DNA of 64,000 nt from Frankiaceae bacterium (GTDB taxonomy: Bacteria > Actinomycetota > Actinomycetes > BP-191). The stretch spans positions 228,426 to 292,425 of the forward strand of contig DATMES010000001.1 in the NCBI GenBank assembly GCA_035556555.1, in the 5' to 3' direction. Position 1 is the stretch's first letter. Each line of letters begins with the position of its first letter. Below, in pieces: positions 1-8,706 of this stretch. The notes under the pieces were generated by a model. That model was not told the origin of the DNA. It did no database searches and saw only the letters and a program-made list of their open reading frames with translations. The translations under genes and the position numbers were made by a program.

Positions 1-620
1 CACGGCAGGAACAGCAGCCCGCCCGCCGCGACCGCTCCCACCGCGCGCCACCGGCGACGCCAGACGAGCCCGATGCCCACGGCGCCGAGCAGGTAGAACG
101 ACCAGTAGTGCGTGAGCATGAGCAGGCCCGTGCAGACCGCGACCGCGACGCCGGACAGCCGCGTCGGGCGGCGCAAGTAGCGGACCAGCGCCCAGCCGCC
201 GAGCGCGACGAGCAGCTGGACGAGCGCGTACATGCGTGCCTCGGAGCCGTACCGCATCGCGAACGGCGACGTGGCCGCGAGCAGCGCCGCCACGAGCCCC
301 GCGCGCTCCGACTCGGAGACCTCGCGCGCGAACAGGCCCACCACCGGCACCGTCGCCACCGCGAAGACGCCGGACAGCGCGCGCGCCGCCCACGGCGAGT
401 CCCCGAACGCCCCCACCCACTCGTGCAGCAGCAGGTAGTAGAGCGGCGGCGAGCCGTCGTGGCGCAGCGCGTCGGTGATGTCGCCGTACGGGAGCTGGGC
501 GATGTTGACCGACAGGGCCTCGTCGAGCCAGAGCGGGCCGGTCGCGACGAAGCGCAGGACGAGCGCGGTCAGTGCGACGACGATCCCGGCCGCCGGCCCC
601 CAGCGGCGGAGCGAGTCCAA
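1..620 (-). CDS. Membrane glycosyltransferase, GT39/ArnT-like (cut by left edge)
   Basis: The minus-strand frame is open from a TTG at 618-620 to the window edge (about 206 codons), so only the N-terminal part is present. The first helix is followed by WLDEALSV and then HDGSPPLYYLLLHEW. This acidic pair and the PPLYY loop are typical of GT-C fold, polyprenyl-phosphate-dependent transferases (PMT/ArnT type). Further hydrophobic segments and an SEARMYAL loop follow. Such enzymes move a sugar from a lipid carrier on the outer face of the membrane; the acceptor cannot be told. The start lies 4 nt past the stop of the ctaF-like gene, so the two are probably co-transcribed. TTG is the best start I see; a start inside the upstream gene is possible. 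Confidence 0.7.
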   Translation of the reverse strand, partial: MDSLRRWGPAAGIVVALTALVLRFVATGPLWLDEALSVNIAQLPYGDITDALRHDGSPPLYYLLLHEWVGAFGDSPWAARALSGVFAVATVPVVGLFAREVSESERAGLVAALLAATSPFAMRYGSEARMYALVQLLVALGGWALVRYLRRPTRLSGVAVAVCTGLLMLTHYWSFYLLGAVGIGLVWRRRWRAVGAVAAGGLLFLP

Positions 621-624
621 GACG

Positions 625-1869
625 CTAGTGCGCCAGGGGCGACGGGTGGTTGCCGAGGGCATCGGGGGCACCGTGGTGCTGGCCGCTGATGCTCTGCCGG
701 TACTCGTGCACGCTCTCGATCCCCCAGCCGACGCAGCAGATCACCAGCGCGACCACGCCCGCGATGAGCATGCCGGTGTTGAACACCAGGCCGAACACGA
801 GCAGCCCCAGCGCCACCGAGAAGAACGCCGGCCACCACGACGGGCCTGGCAGGTGGAGGTTCTCGAGGTCGACCGGCGGCTCGGGCAGCTCGGGCTCGAG
901 GGTGACGTAGTCGTCGCCGGCGTACGCCGCGTCCTCCGGCCGCGCCTTGGCGTTCTTGAGGCCGAGGTAGAGGTAGTAGCAGGCGAGGGAGAACGCCGTG
1001 AGCGTCGAGATGCCGCCGACGTTGTCGAACGAGAACCGGCTCGCCGCGAGGAAGCCGACGTCGGCGATGATCCCGAAGATCGCCAGCGACAGGAACACCC
1101 GCGCCGCGACCTGCGTCGTGCCGTCGCGGGGCGCGTCGTGCGCGGTGCCCTCCTTGCCGAACAGGCTCTCCCCGCCCATCGTCCGCCAGTGGTCCTCGTC
1201 CGTACGGACCCGGGCACCGAGGCCGCTCGGCCAGGCGGTGTGCTCGGTGGTGGCGGCGAGCGCGGTGGCCTCGCGGGCGATCGCGACGTCGTCGGCGTGC
1301 AGCATGCCGAACCCGCCGTCGTTGCCGACGAGGACGACCTGCGCGCGGCCGCGGCCGACGTGCTGGACGACCGAGTCGGCGCCGCCGTGCAGACGGCGGA
1401 ACGCCAGCACCTGCTGCGCCAGCTCGATCGCCGCCGTGGACGGCAGGTACCCCTCGTGCTTGGCGTGCGCGATCTCGCGGCGGTAGTCGCGGACGCTCTC
1501 CAGGCCCCAGCCGATCGTCGTGAGGACGATGAGGACCACGCCCGCGATGAGCACGCGCTTGTCGAGCGCGAGACCCATCATCAGGACGAACGCCGCGACG
1601 CCGTACGCCGCGGGCCACCACGACGGGCCGGGGAGGTGGATCTCCTCGTCCTCGTGCGTGTCGGCTCCGGGGAGAGTCAGCCCGTCGAGCTCGATCGCGC
1701 CCTGCGGGGCCATGAACTTCGCGAGGTACATGCACGCGACGAAGAACATGAACAGCGTCGTGGTCCCGCCGGCGTTGTCGAACGAGAACCGGCTCGCGGC
1801 GGCGTAGCCGAACGTCACGACGACGCCGAACAGGCCGAGCCAGAAGAAGACGCGCGACGCGGTTCTCAT
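625..1869 (-). CDS. ctaF: Tandem-duplicated cytochrome c oxidase subunit IV-like protein
   Basis: 414 residues, about three times the length of the usual actinobacterial CtaF (around 135-140). Residues 5-133 and 254-393 are two copies of one module. Each has RVFFWLGLFG/RVFLSLAIFG, then ASRFSFDN, a second helix, an acidic loop, the motif LPGPSWWPA, two more helices and WG(L/I)ESV. The 134-253 linker is soluble, rich in Asp/His, and matches no family I can name. The position downstream of ctaC-ctaD-ctaE and the SWWP motif support an oxidase-associated role. I infer one polypeptide supplying two subunit IV-like membrane modules. The spacer to ctaE holds repeat D copy 1. The module identity is by resemblance and was not searched. 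Confidence 0.7.
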   Translation of the reverse strand: MRTASRVFFWLGLFGVVVTFGYAAASRFSFDNAGGTTTLFMFFVACMYLAKFMAPQGAIELDGLTLPGADTHEDEEIHLPGPSWWPAAYGVAAFVLMMGLALDKRVLIAGVVLIVLTTIGWGLESVRDYRREIAHAKHEGYLPSTAAIELAQQVLAFRRLHGGADSVVQHVGRGRAQVVLVGNDGGFGMLHADDVAIAREATALAATTEHTAWPSGLGARVRTDEDHWRTMGGESLFGKEGTAHDAPRDGTTQVAARVFLSLAIFGIIADVGFLAASRFSFDNVGGISTLTAFSLACYYLYLGLKNAKARPEDAAYAGDDYVTLEPELPEPPVDLENLHLPGPSWWPAFFSVALGLLVFGLVFNTGMLIAGVVALVICCVGWGIESVHEYRQSISGQHHGAPDALGNHPSPLAH

Positions 1870-1892
1870 GCCCGGCGTGTCTCCTTACTCCT

Positions 1893-2013
1893 GGCCGTCG
1901 CGAGCGACGGCCGACGTGGTGGATCGCAAGGCGGAGGAGGAGCGCATAGCAGCGCTAGGCGCGACGACGACAACGCCGCGAGGCGCCGCGTCGGGCGCCG
2001 CGCAGCAGGCCGG
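1893..2013 (+). repeat. Repeat D copy 1: structured intergenic element
   Basis: 121 bp in the ctaE-ctaF spacer, closely similar to 63268-63387. Helix 1 is GGCCGTCGCGAGCGACGGCC (perfect, CGAG loop). Helix 2 pairs GACGTGGTG (about 1912) with CGCCGCGTC (about 1985). Helix 3 is GGCG/CGCC. An apical hairpin has arms GCGCATAGC and GCTAGGCGC around AGC. The wobble pairs work only if the plus strand is the RNA, which would be antisense to the cta operon. Confidence 0.75.
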
Positions 2014-2034
2014 GGAGTGAGGAGCCACGCCGAC

Positions 2035-2628
2035 CTACTTCAGCACGTAGAGCGTGAAGAACAGCGCGATCCAGACCACGTCGACGAAGTGCCAGTACAT
2101 CGACGCGCCCTCGACGGCCGCGTGGTGGGACTTGCTGAACTGCCCCGACATCGAGCGGATGAGCACGATGAACAGGTAGACCGCGCCGCCGAACACGTGC
2201 GCGCCGTGGAAGCCGGTGAGCACGTAGAACGTCGAGCCGTACACGCCGTCGCGGATCGTGAACTCCAGCGTGCTGTAGTCGTAGATCTGCCCCGCGAGGA
2301 AGATCACGCCGAGCAGCAGCGTGACGCCGACCCAGCGGGTGAGCGCCTTGACGTTGCCCTTGCGGATCGACATGACGGCGATGTGCATCGTCACCGACGA
2401 CAGCAGCAGGACGCCGGTGAAGATCGCGGGCACCGTCGCGTGCAGGTGCTCGAGGCCGGCGGGCGGCCACTCGTTGGCGTCGGCGCGGATGTTGAAGTAC
2501 GCCGCGAACAGGCCGCCGAAGAACATCACCTCGGACGCGATGAACAGCACCATGCCGAGCAACGGCATGGACATGCCCTCAGGGCGTCCGGTGGTCTCGA
2601 TCTCCTCCGTGGTGGCGACCGCGGTCAT
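2035..2628 (-). CDS. ctaE: Cytochrome c oxidase subunit III
   Basis: 197 residues with five hydrophobic segments, the usual size of the short subunit III of bacterial aa3 oxidases. Family features are visible: a PLLGMVLFIASEVMFFGGLF first helix, the His-rich stretch HLHATVPAIF, FHGAHVFGGAVYLF, and the C-terminal HFVDVVWIALFFTLYVLK. Subunit III has no redox centre and stabilises the catalytic core and proton uptake. The ATG overlaps the ctaD stop by 4 bp, so translation is likely coupled. Downstream comes repeat D and then the duplicated ctaF-like gene. Confidence 0.95.
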   Translation of the reverse strand: MTAVATTEEIETTGRPEGMSMPLLGMVLFIASEVMFFGGLFAAYFNIRADANEWPPAGLEHLHATVPAIFTGVLLLSSVTMHIAVMSIRKGNVKALTRWVGVTLLLGVIFLAGQIYDYSTLEFTIRDGVYGSTFYVLTGFHGAHVFGGAVYLFIVLIRSMSGQFSKSHHAAVEGASMYWHFVDVVWIALFFTLYVLK

Positions 2629-4286
2629 GCCGAGGCTCCCTTCGCGAGCGCGGCCTCGGCCTCACGTTCGAGACGGGCGTCCATGACCGGCCGCTCCGAG
2701 CGGATCGGCGGGATCGAGTCGAAGTTGTGCACCGGCGGCGGCGACGAGGTCCACCACTCGAGCGAGTTGCCGTTCCACGGGTCGTTGCCGGCGATGGGGC
2801 CCTTGCGCGACTTCCAGAGGTTGTAGAGGAACGGGAAGACGGAGACGCCGATGAGGAACGCGCCGAACGTCGACACCTTGTTCCACGTCGCCCACTCGGG
2901 GTTGGCGGCGTAGGACGAGATGCGCCGCGGCATGCCCTCCAGGCCGAGGTGGTGCATCGGGAAGAACGCGATGTTGAACCCGAGGAACGTCAGCCAGAAG
3001 TGCACCTTGCCGAGCTTCTCGTCCATCATCCGGCCCGTGACCTTCGGGTACCAGAAGTAGAAGCTGGCGTAGACGCCGAAGACCGAGCCGCCGAAGAGCA
3101 CGGCGTGGATGTGCGCGACGATCCAGTACGTGTCGTGCAGCGCGTAGTCGACGGGCGGCGAGGCGGAGAACATGCCGTTGAGGCCGCCGATGAGGAACAT
3201 CGTCAGGAAGCCGAACGCGAAGAGCATCGGCGACTCGAACGTGATCTTCCCCTGCCACAGGGTGGCGATCCAGTTGAAGAACTTCACGCCCGTCGGCACC
3301 GCGATGAACGACGTCATGAGCGCGAAGAACGGTAAGAGGACCTGCCCGGTCGCGAACATGTGGTGCGCCCACACCGAGAAGCCGAGAGCGCCGATCGCGG
3401 CCGTCGCGAGGACGAACGCCTTGTAGCCGAACAGCGGCTTGCGGCTGAAGACGGGGATGACCTCGGAGATGAGGCCGAACGCCGGCAGGATCATGATGTA
3501 GACGGCCGGGTGGCTGTAGAACCAGAACAGGTTCTGGTACATGATCGCGTTGCCGCCGAACGCCGGGTCGAAGAACGACCCGCCGTAGTTGCGGTCGATG
3601 AACAGCATGATCAGCGCGCTGGTCAGGACCGGCAGCGCGAGCAGCGTCAGGATGCTGGTCACGAGGATGTTCCAGGTGAAGACCGGCATCCGCCACATCG
3701 TCATGCCGGGCGCGCGCATCTTGAAGATCGTGACCATGAAGTTGATGGCGCCGAGCGTCGACGAGACGCCGACGAGGATCAGTCCCACGATCCAGAGGTC
3801 GGTGCCGTGGCCGTCGAGGAACCGCGCGTTCGTCAGCGGCGGGTACTCGGTCCAGCCCGCCTGCGCGGGGCCGCCGCCGGTGAGGTAGCCGGAGAAGACC
3901 GTGACGAAGCCGGCCGGCAGCAGCCAGAACGACAGCGCGTTGATGCGGGGGTACGCCATGTCGAGCGCGCCGACCTGCAGCGGGACGATGTAGTTACCCC
4001 AGCCGGCCCAGACCGGGATGATGAAGAAGAACAGCATCGCCGTCGCGTGCATCGTGAACATCTGGTTGTACGTGTCCGGGTCCTTGATGATCGTGCCCGC
4101 GGGGGACGCGAGCTGGGCCCGGACGACGAGGGCGAGGGCACCTCCGACCAGGAACGCGAAGAACGCGAAGTAGAGGTACATCACCCCGATCTTCTTGTGG
4201 TCCGTGGTGGTCAGGTAGTCGACCACCACCGACTTGCGCTTCGGCGTCGGGGACGCGGGAGCCGGCCGCGCTGCGACGGTGGTCAC
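2625..4286 (-). CDS. ctaD: Cytochrome c oxidase subunit I (A2-type signature)
   Basis: 553 residues with 12 or more membrane helices; the catalytic subunit holding heme a, heme a3 and CuB. Visible ligands are His80 (TMHATAML), His259, the His308-His309 pair (WAHHMFATG), and His392 and His394 (AHIHAV). Lys335 in PTGVKFFNWI fits the K-channel lysine. The helix VI motif is YSHPAVY (257-263), not the GHPEVY of most actinobacterial enzymes. Ala261 replaces the D-channel glutamate, and the Tyr-Ser pair is the known A2-family substitute. The gene lies between ctaC and ctaE in one operon. Confidence 0.97.
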   Translation of the reverse strand: MTTVAARPAPASPTPKRKSVVVDYLTTTDHKKIGVMYLYFAFFAFLVGGALALVVRAQLASPAGTIIKDPDTYNQMFTMHATAMLFFFIIPVWAGWGNYIVPLQVGALDMAYPRINALSFWLLPAGFVTVFSGYLTGGGPAQAGWTEYPPLTNARFLDGHGTDLWIVGLILVGVSSTLGAINFMVTIFKMRAPGMTMWRMPVFTWNILVTSILTLLALPVLTSALIMLFIDRNYGGSFFDPAFGGNAIMYQNLFWFYSHPAVYIMILPAFGLISEVIPVFSRKPLFGYKAFVLATAAIGALGFSVWAHHMFATGQVLLPFFALMTSFIAVPTGVKFFNWIATLWQGKITFESPMLFAFGFLTMFLIGGLNGMFSASPPVDYALHDTYWIVAHIHAVLFGGSVFGVYASFYFWYPKVTGRMMDEKLGKVHFWLTFLGFNIAFFPMHHLGLEGMPRRISSYAANPEWATWNKVSTFGAFLIGVSVFPFLYNLWKSRKGPIAGNDPWNGNSLEWWTSSPPPVHNFDSIPPIRSERPVMDARLEREAEAALAKGASA

Positions 4287-4347
4287 TGTGCCTCCTCAAC
4301 GGGCCGGGGCCGGCCCGCGGCGTTCGTGGTTCCTCGGCGGGCGCCCG

Positions 4348-5397
4348 TCACTGGACGACCAGCCTGCCTTGCATCAGCGGGTGGACCTGGCACCAGAACG
4401 TGTAGTCGTCGCTCGGCTGCTGGGCCGGCAGCTGCGCGCTGGCCGAGCCCTTGTCCTGGACGATCTCGGTCCGCGCCAGCGCCGGCCCGGCGATGTCGCT
4501 GCCCTTGACGACGGCGACGTTGTGCGGCAGCCCGCCGCCGTTGACGAACTCGATCTTCGCCGGGGCGCCGGCCTTGACGTAGACGCACTGCTCGACGAAC
4601 TCCGACGCGCCGGGCACGGAGTTGATCGTGACCTCGCTCGTGGCCTTGCCCGTCTCCTTGCACTCCGGGCGCGGCGGCACGAACTCGTTGAACCACTTGT
4701 CGAACTCCGTGCGCCCGACCGCCTTGACCGAGAACGTCATGAGCGCGTGCTCGGTGCCGCAGAGCTCGGCGCACTGGCCCTTGTAGATGCCGGGCGCGTT
4801 GAACGTCATGTCGAAGCCGTTGGCCTTGCCGGGGACGACGTCGCGCTTGAACAGCGTCTCCGGCACCCAGAACGAGTGGATGACGTTGTCGGAGCGCAGC
4901 TCGATGTGCACGGTCTCGCCGACGGGCACGACCAGCTGCGGGGGCGTGCGGTTGTTCTGCGTCTTGACGAGGACCTTGGTGCCGGCCTTGTTGGTGCCGT
5001 AGTCGAACGTCCACGACCACTGGTAGCCCTTGACCTCGACCACCGCGGCGTAGCTGTCCTTCGGCGTGTCGATGGCCCTGATGGTCACGAACGACATCGC
5101 GAACAGCGCGAGCACGATGACCGTCGGGACCGCGGTCCAGATGATCTCGAACGTCGTGTTGCCGTGCGTCTGCGGCGGCAGCGTGTCGTCGCCGGGGCGC
5201 TTCCGGTAGCGGATGGCGCTCAGCAGGATCATGCCGACCACGCCGACGCCGACGACGAGCGCGATGCCCAGCACGATGTTGTACAGCGTGTGGATCTTCT
5301 CGCCCTGCGCCGTCACCGGCTGCTGAGCGCACGCGGTGAGCAGGAGGGGGGCCACGGCGGCAGCGATCAGCCGCAGGTGTCGCCCGACTGGTCGCAC
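4348..5397 (-). CDS. ctaC: Cytochrome c oxidase subunit II with extra C-terminal cupredoxin domain
   Basis: 349 residues from a GTG at 5395-5397, which puts a lipoprotein signal (APLLLTAC, Cys23) at the N-terminus; an ATG at 5499 would add 34 Arg/Pro-rich residues. Two membrane helices follow, then the CuA domain. CuA ligands are His174 (IHSFW) and Cys209, Cys213, His217 and Met220 in CAELCGTEHALM. After the normal end, residues about 255-349 form a second beta-rich domain with His292 (LPHNVAVV) and Cys336-x2-His339-x2-Met342 (WCQVHPLM), a type-1 copper site. It may act as a tethered electron donor, like the cytochrome c domain of caa3 enzymes (inference). First gene of the cta operon. Confidence 0.92.
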   Translation of the reverse strand: MRPVGRHLRLIAAAVAPLLLTACAQQPVTAQGEKIHTLYNIVLGIALVVGVGVVGMILLSAIRYRKRPGDDTLPPQTHGNTTFEIIWTAVPTVIVLALFAMSFVTIRAIDTPKDSYAAVVEVKGYQWSWTFDYGTNKAGTKVLVKTQNNRTPPQLVVPVGETVHIELRSDNVIHSFWVPETLFKRDVVPGKANGFDMTFNAPGIYKGQCAELCGTEHALMTFSVKAVGRTEFDKWFNEFVPPRPECKETGKATSEVTINSVPGASEFVEQCVYVKAGAPAKIEFVNGGGLPHNVAVVKGSDIAGPALARTEIVQDKGSASAQLPAQQPSDDYTFWCQVHPLMQGRLVVQ

Positions 5398-5570
5398 GGG
5401 AGGTGCTCGCCTCGCTTCCGGCTTACGCGCCCGCGCGCGACGCGCGGGCCTTGGTGAGGGCGTTCGCGGGCGACGGGCGCGCGGACGCCGTACGCGCAAA
5501 ACCTAACGACCCGAAGGCCCCGGTACAACTTGGCCACGCAGCGTGTCGCACGTCCCCTTACGCTGCTGCC
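5398..5570. promoter_or_regulatory. Divergent promoter region between ctaC and ctaG
   Basis: 173 bp separate the divergent starts of ctaC and ctaG. The AT-richer stretch around 5495-5535 (AAAACCTAAC and GGTACAACTTGG) is the likely place for promoter elements, but I cannot assign -35/-10 boxes with confidence. No repeat copy was seen here. Confidence 0.4.
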
Positions 5571-6386
5571 GTGGTCCTCCTGCGCTGGCACGCGGACCCG
5601 GTCGTGGCGGCCGGGATCGCTCTGCTCGCGTTCGCGGGGATCTGGGCGGTTCGCCGGGTGCCGTCGGTGCCCCGCGCGCGGCGCCGGTGGTTCTCCCTGG
5701 CGTTGCTCGTGCTGGTCCTGGCGCTCATGTCGCCGCTGGCCACCGTGGCCGAGGAGCGCTTCAGCGTGCACATGGTCCAGCACCTGCTGCTGTCGTACGT
5801 CGCGGCGCCGTTCCTCGCCCTGTCGGCGCCGGTGACGGTGGCGTTGCAGGCGCTGGGGCCCGGCCGAGGGCGCCGGCGGCTGCTGGCCGTGCTGCACAGC
5901 CGCGTCCTGGCCGTCGTGGCCCATCCGGTCGTGGCCTGGGTGGCGTTCGCGGTGGTCATGTACGTCACGCACTTCTCGCCGCTCTACGACGCCGCGCTCG
6001 GCTCGTCCGTGCTGCACGGGCTCGAGCACGTGCTGTACCTGTCGGCCGCGTGCCTGTTCTGGTGGCCGGTCGTGCGTCGCGACCCGGTGCCGGGGTCGTT
6101 CCCCTGGCCCGCGCGGCTGCTGTACCTGTTCCTGGCGATGCCGCTGCAGTCGTTCCTCGGGGTGGCGATCTACTCCTCGGACTCGGTGCTGTACGACCAC
6201 TACGCCGCGCGGCTATGGGCGGGTGCGCTGGCCGACCAGCAGCTCGCGGGCGCGTTGATGTGGGGCGCGGGCGACGCCGCGATGCTCACCGCCCTGGCCT
6301 GCGCCCTGGCGGCCTGGATGCGCCACGACGCCCGCGAGACCGTACGGCTCGACGCCCAGCTCGACGCGCTGCGCGCGGGGCGTTAG
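5571..6386 (+). CDS. ctaG: Cytochrome c oxidase assembly factor CtaG
   Basis: 271 residues from GTG 5571 (VVLLRWHADPVVAAG). Seven or so membrane helices carry the caa3_CtaG pattern: LRWHADP at the start, FSVHMVQHLLLSYVAAPFLAL with paired His, VMYVTHFSPLYDAAL, HGLEHVLYLSAACLFWWPV, DHYAARLW and DQQLAGALMWG. Members help deliver copper to, and assemble, heme-copper oxidases. It is transcribed away from ctaC, facing the ctaB-ctaA genes. An upstream ATG at 5403 would overlap the promoter region and ctaC leader, so it is less likely. Confidence 0.9.
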   Translation: MVLLRWHADPVVAAGIALLAFAGIWAVRRVPSVPRARRRWFSLALLVLVLALMSPLATVAEERFSVHMVQHLLLSYVAAPFLALSAPVTVALQALGPGRGRRRLLAVLHSRVLAVVAHPVVAWVAFAVVMYVTHFSPLYDAALGSSVLHGLEHVLYLSAACLFWWPVVRRDPVPGSFPWPARLLYLFLAMPLQSFLGVAIYSSDSVLYDHYAARLWAGALADQQLAGALMWGAGDAAMLTALACALAAWMRHDARETVRLDAQLDALRAGR

Positions 6387-6389
6387 CGC

Positions 6390-6430
6390 CGTTCTCTGAA
6401 GATCACCACGTTCAAGACGGCTGTTGAACG
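6390..6430 (+). repeat. Repeat C copy 1
   Basis: CGTTCTCTGAAGATCACCACG follows the ctaG stop directly; the tail CGTTCAA-8 nt-TTGAACG is a 7-bp inverted repeat. The GAAGATCAC core is shared with 27445-27496 (opposite strand) and 63913-63960. Confidence 0.55.
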
Positions 6431-6433
6431 CTC

Positions 6434-6484
6434 CAACGTGGGATGTCCAGGCACTCCCTGCGTGCCCGATGGCATCCCACGTTG
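6434..6484. repeat. Nested palindrome
   Basis: A perfect 12-bp inverted repeat, CAACGTGGGATG (6434-6445) and CATCCCACGTTG (6473-6484), encloses a second one (GGCAC/GTGCC). It lies between convergent ctaG and ctaB, so it may act as a two-way terminator, although it has no T tract. It could equally be a mobile palindrome like 44458-44517. Confidence 0.6.
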
Positions 6485-6492
6485 AGCGGCCG

Positions 6493-6544
6493 CCTTCGGG
6501 GTGCGAATTGCGCTTTTTCGCCGCACGGGGCGCAACCCGGTTGC
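6493..6544 (+). repeat. Repeat A copy 1
   Basis: CTTCGGGGTGCG, then GCGCTTTTTCGCCGCACG, ending in the palindrome GCAACCCGGTTGC. The GTGCG/CGCAC arms can pair around the T-rich loop. One of five copies in the window, all in plus orientation. Confidence 0.75.
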
Positions 6545-6602
6545 ATGCTGACCGGCGGTGCGGTCACCCAGGCCGCGGTGCGCGCCCACCGCCCCCGCGG
6601 CC

Positions 6603-7516
<914 letters not shown>

Positions 7517-7520
<4 letters not shown>

Positions 7521-8488
7521 GCCGTCACCGCCTGAGCGCGGGCCCGCTCGACCGCCACCTCGGGCAGCGCCCAGCGCGCCCGCAGCGCCACGACGAGCAG
7601 CGCGGTGACGAGCCACGAGCCCACGGCGAGGTGCGGCGCGACCGACCACGCCTCCAGCTTGAACCAGATGTTCAGCGCGCCGAGCGTGATCTGCACACCG
7701 GTCAGGACGACGGCCACGAGAGCGGCACGCCGTACGAGCGCCTCGGACCGGCGCGCCTTGAGGTAGAGGAGGACGACGAGCACGGCGATGGCGTACGCCG
7801 TCAGCCGGTGCGCGACGTGGAGCACCTGCTGGACGTTGTCGAACGCGCCGGGGAGCACGCGGCCGTTGAACGAGGGGAACGTCCCGTACGCCAGCCCCGC
7901 CGAGTGCCCCGTGACCGCCGACCCGAGCAGCATCTGGGCCAGCGTGAGCCCGAGCGCCGCCGCGGAGAGCCCCGCGAGGCCGCCGACGGCGGGACCGAGG
8001 GACGTACGGCCGCGTCCCACCGCGTGCAGCACGACGTACACCCCGAGCGCCAGGATCGACAGCGCGCCGGCGAGGTGCAGCGTGACGGACTCGGCGTGCA
8101 GCTTCAGCCAGACCACGATGGCGCCGAGCACGGCCTGGGAGAGGACGGCGGGGACCATCCAGTACGTCACCAGGCGGACGTTGCGCGGCTGACCCGACCG
8201 CTTGGCCGCCACCGCGAGCACGCAGATGAGCACGATGAGGACCGACGCCCACAGCCGGTGGCTGTGCTCGATCCACGCCAGCTTCAGCGCGCCCCAGGCG
8301 AGCGACGACGGCGGGTTGAGGGAGCCGTGGCAGGTGGGCCAGTCGGGGCAGCCGAGCCCGGCCTCCATCGCGCGGACGAAGCCGCCGAGCCCGATGAGGA
8401 CGAGCGTCGCCGCGACCGTTCCCACGGCCAGCTTGCCGAAGCGGGTCACACGCACCTGGTCGGATCGAGGGCGCGCCGGACGCGCCAC
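7517..8488 (-). CDS. ctaA: Heme A synthase (COX15/CtaA)
   Basis: 323 residues with eight predicted helices in two four-helix halves. It oxidises heme O to heme A in the membrane. Heme-ligand histidines are visible in [10 protein letters not shown] and LHLAGAL of the first half and HVAHRLTAY and PHLAVGSW of the second. The Cys pair [12 protein letters not shown] in the first extracytoplasmic loop is typical of the type with a redox-active disulfide. It ends in a GTGA overlap with ctaB. Its upstream spacer (8489-8706) is shared with divergent tkt and holds repeat B copy 1. Confidence 0.95.
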
Positions 8489-8553
8489 AGCAGCAGGGAG
8501 ACGGGTAGCACTCTACCCCGCGCGCGCCCGCGCCCAGCCCGCACCGACCCGGC

Positions 8554-8624
8554 GGTTACTGGTGAGTAGCGGCGCCGGCCACGCACGAACCGGTGAACGG
8601 CGCAGCCGCCACCCACCAGTCACC
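8554..8624. repeat. Repeat B copy 1 (MITE/REP-like palindrome, one arm degenerate)
   Basis: The left arm GGTTACTGGTGAGTAGCG is intact; the right arm is degenerate (CACCCACCAGTCACC). The centre GCACGAACCGGTGAACGGCGC matches the reverse complement of the 18241-18310 centre, so the copies are in opposite orientation. It sits in the divergent ctaA/tkt spacer. Confidence 0.7.
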
Positions 8625-8706
8625 ACGCGCTCCGGGCGCCGGGAGCGCGCACCGGACCCGGAGATAGGGTGGCCGTACTGAGCCAGTACGCGCCCCGAGG
8701 AGCCAG

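Noticed and set aside
475..2826. Long plus-strand open frame across ctaF and ctaE
   Set aside because: Same composition artefact; the minus strand holds recognisable oxidase genes.
6493..6544. Repeat A as ordinary intrinsic terminators
   Set aside because: One copy is inside a coding sequence and one inside a MITE; the T-run lies in the loop, not after the stem.
8554..8624. Repeats B as a CRISPR remnant
   Set aside because: Copies are tens of kilobases apart with no spacer-repeat ladder and no cas genes.
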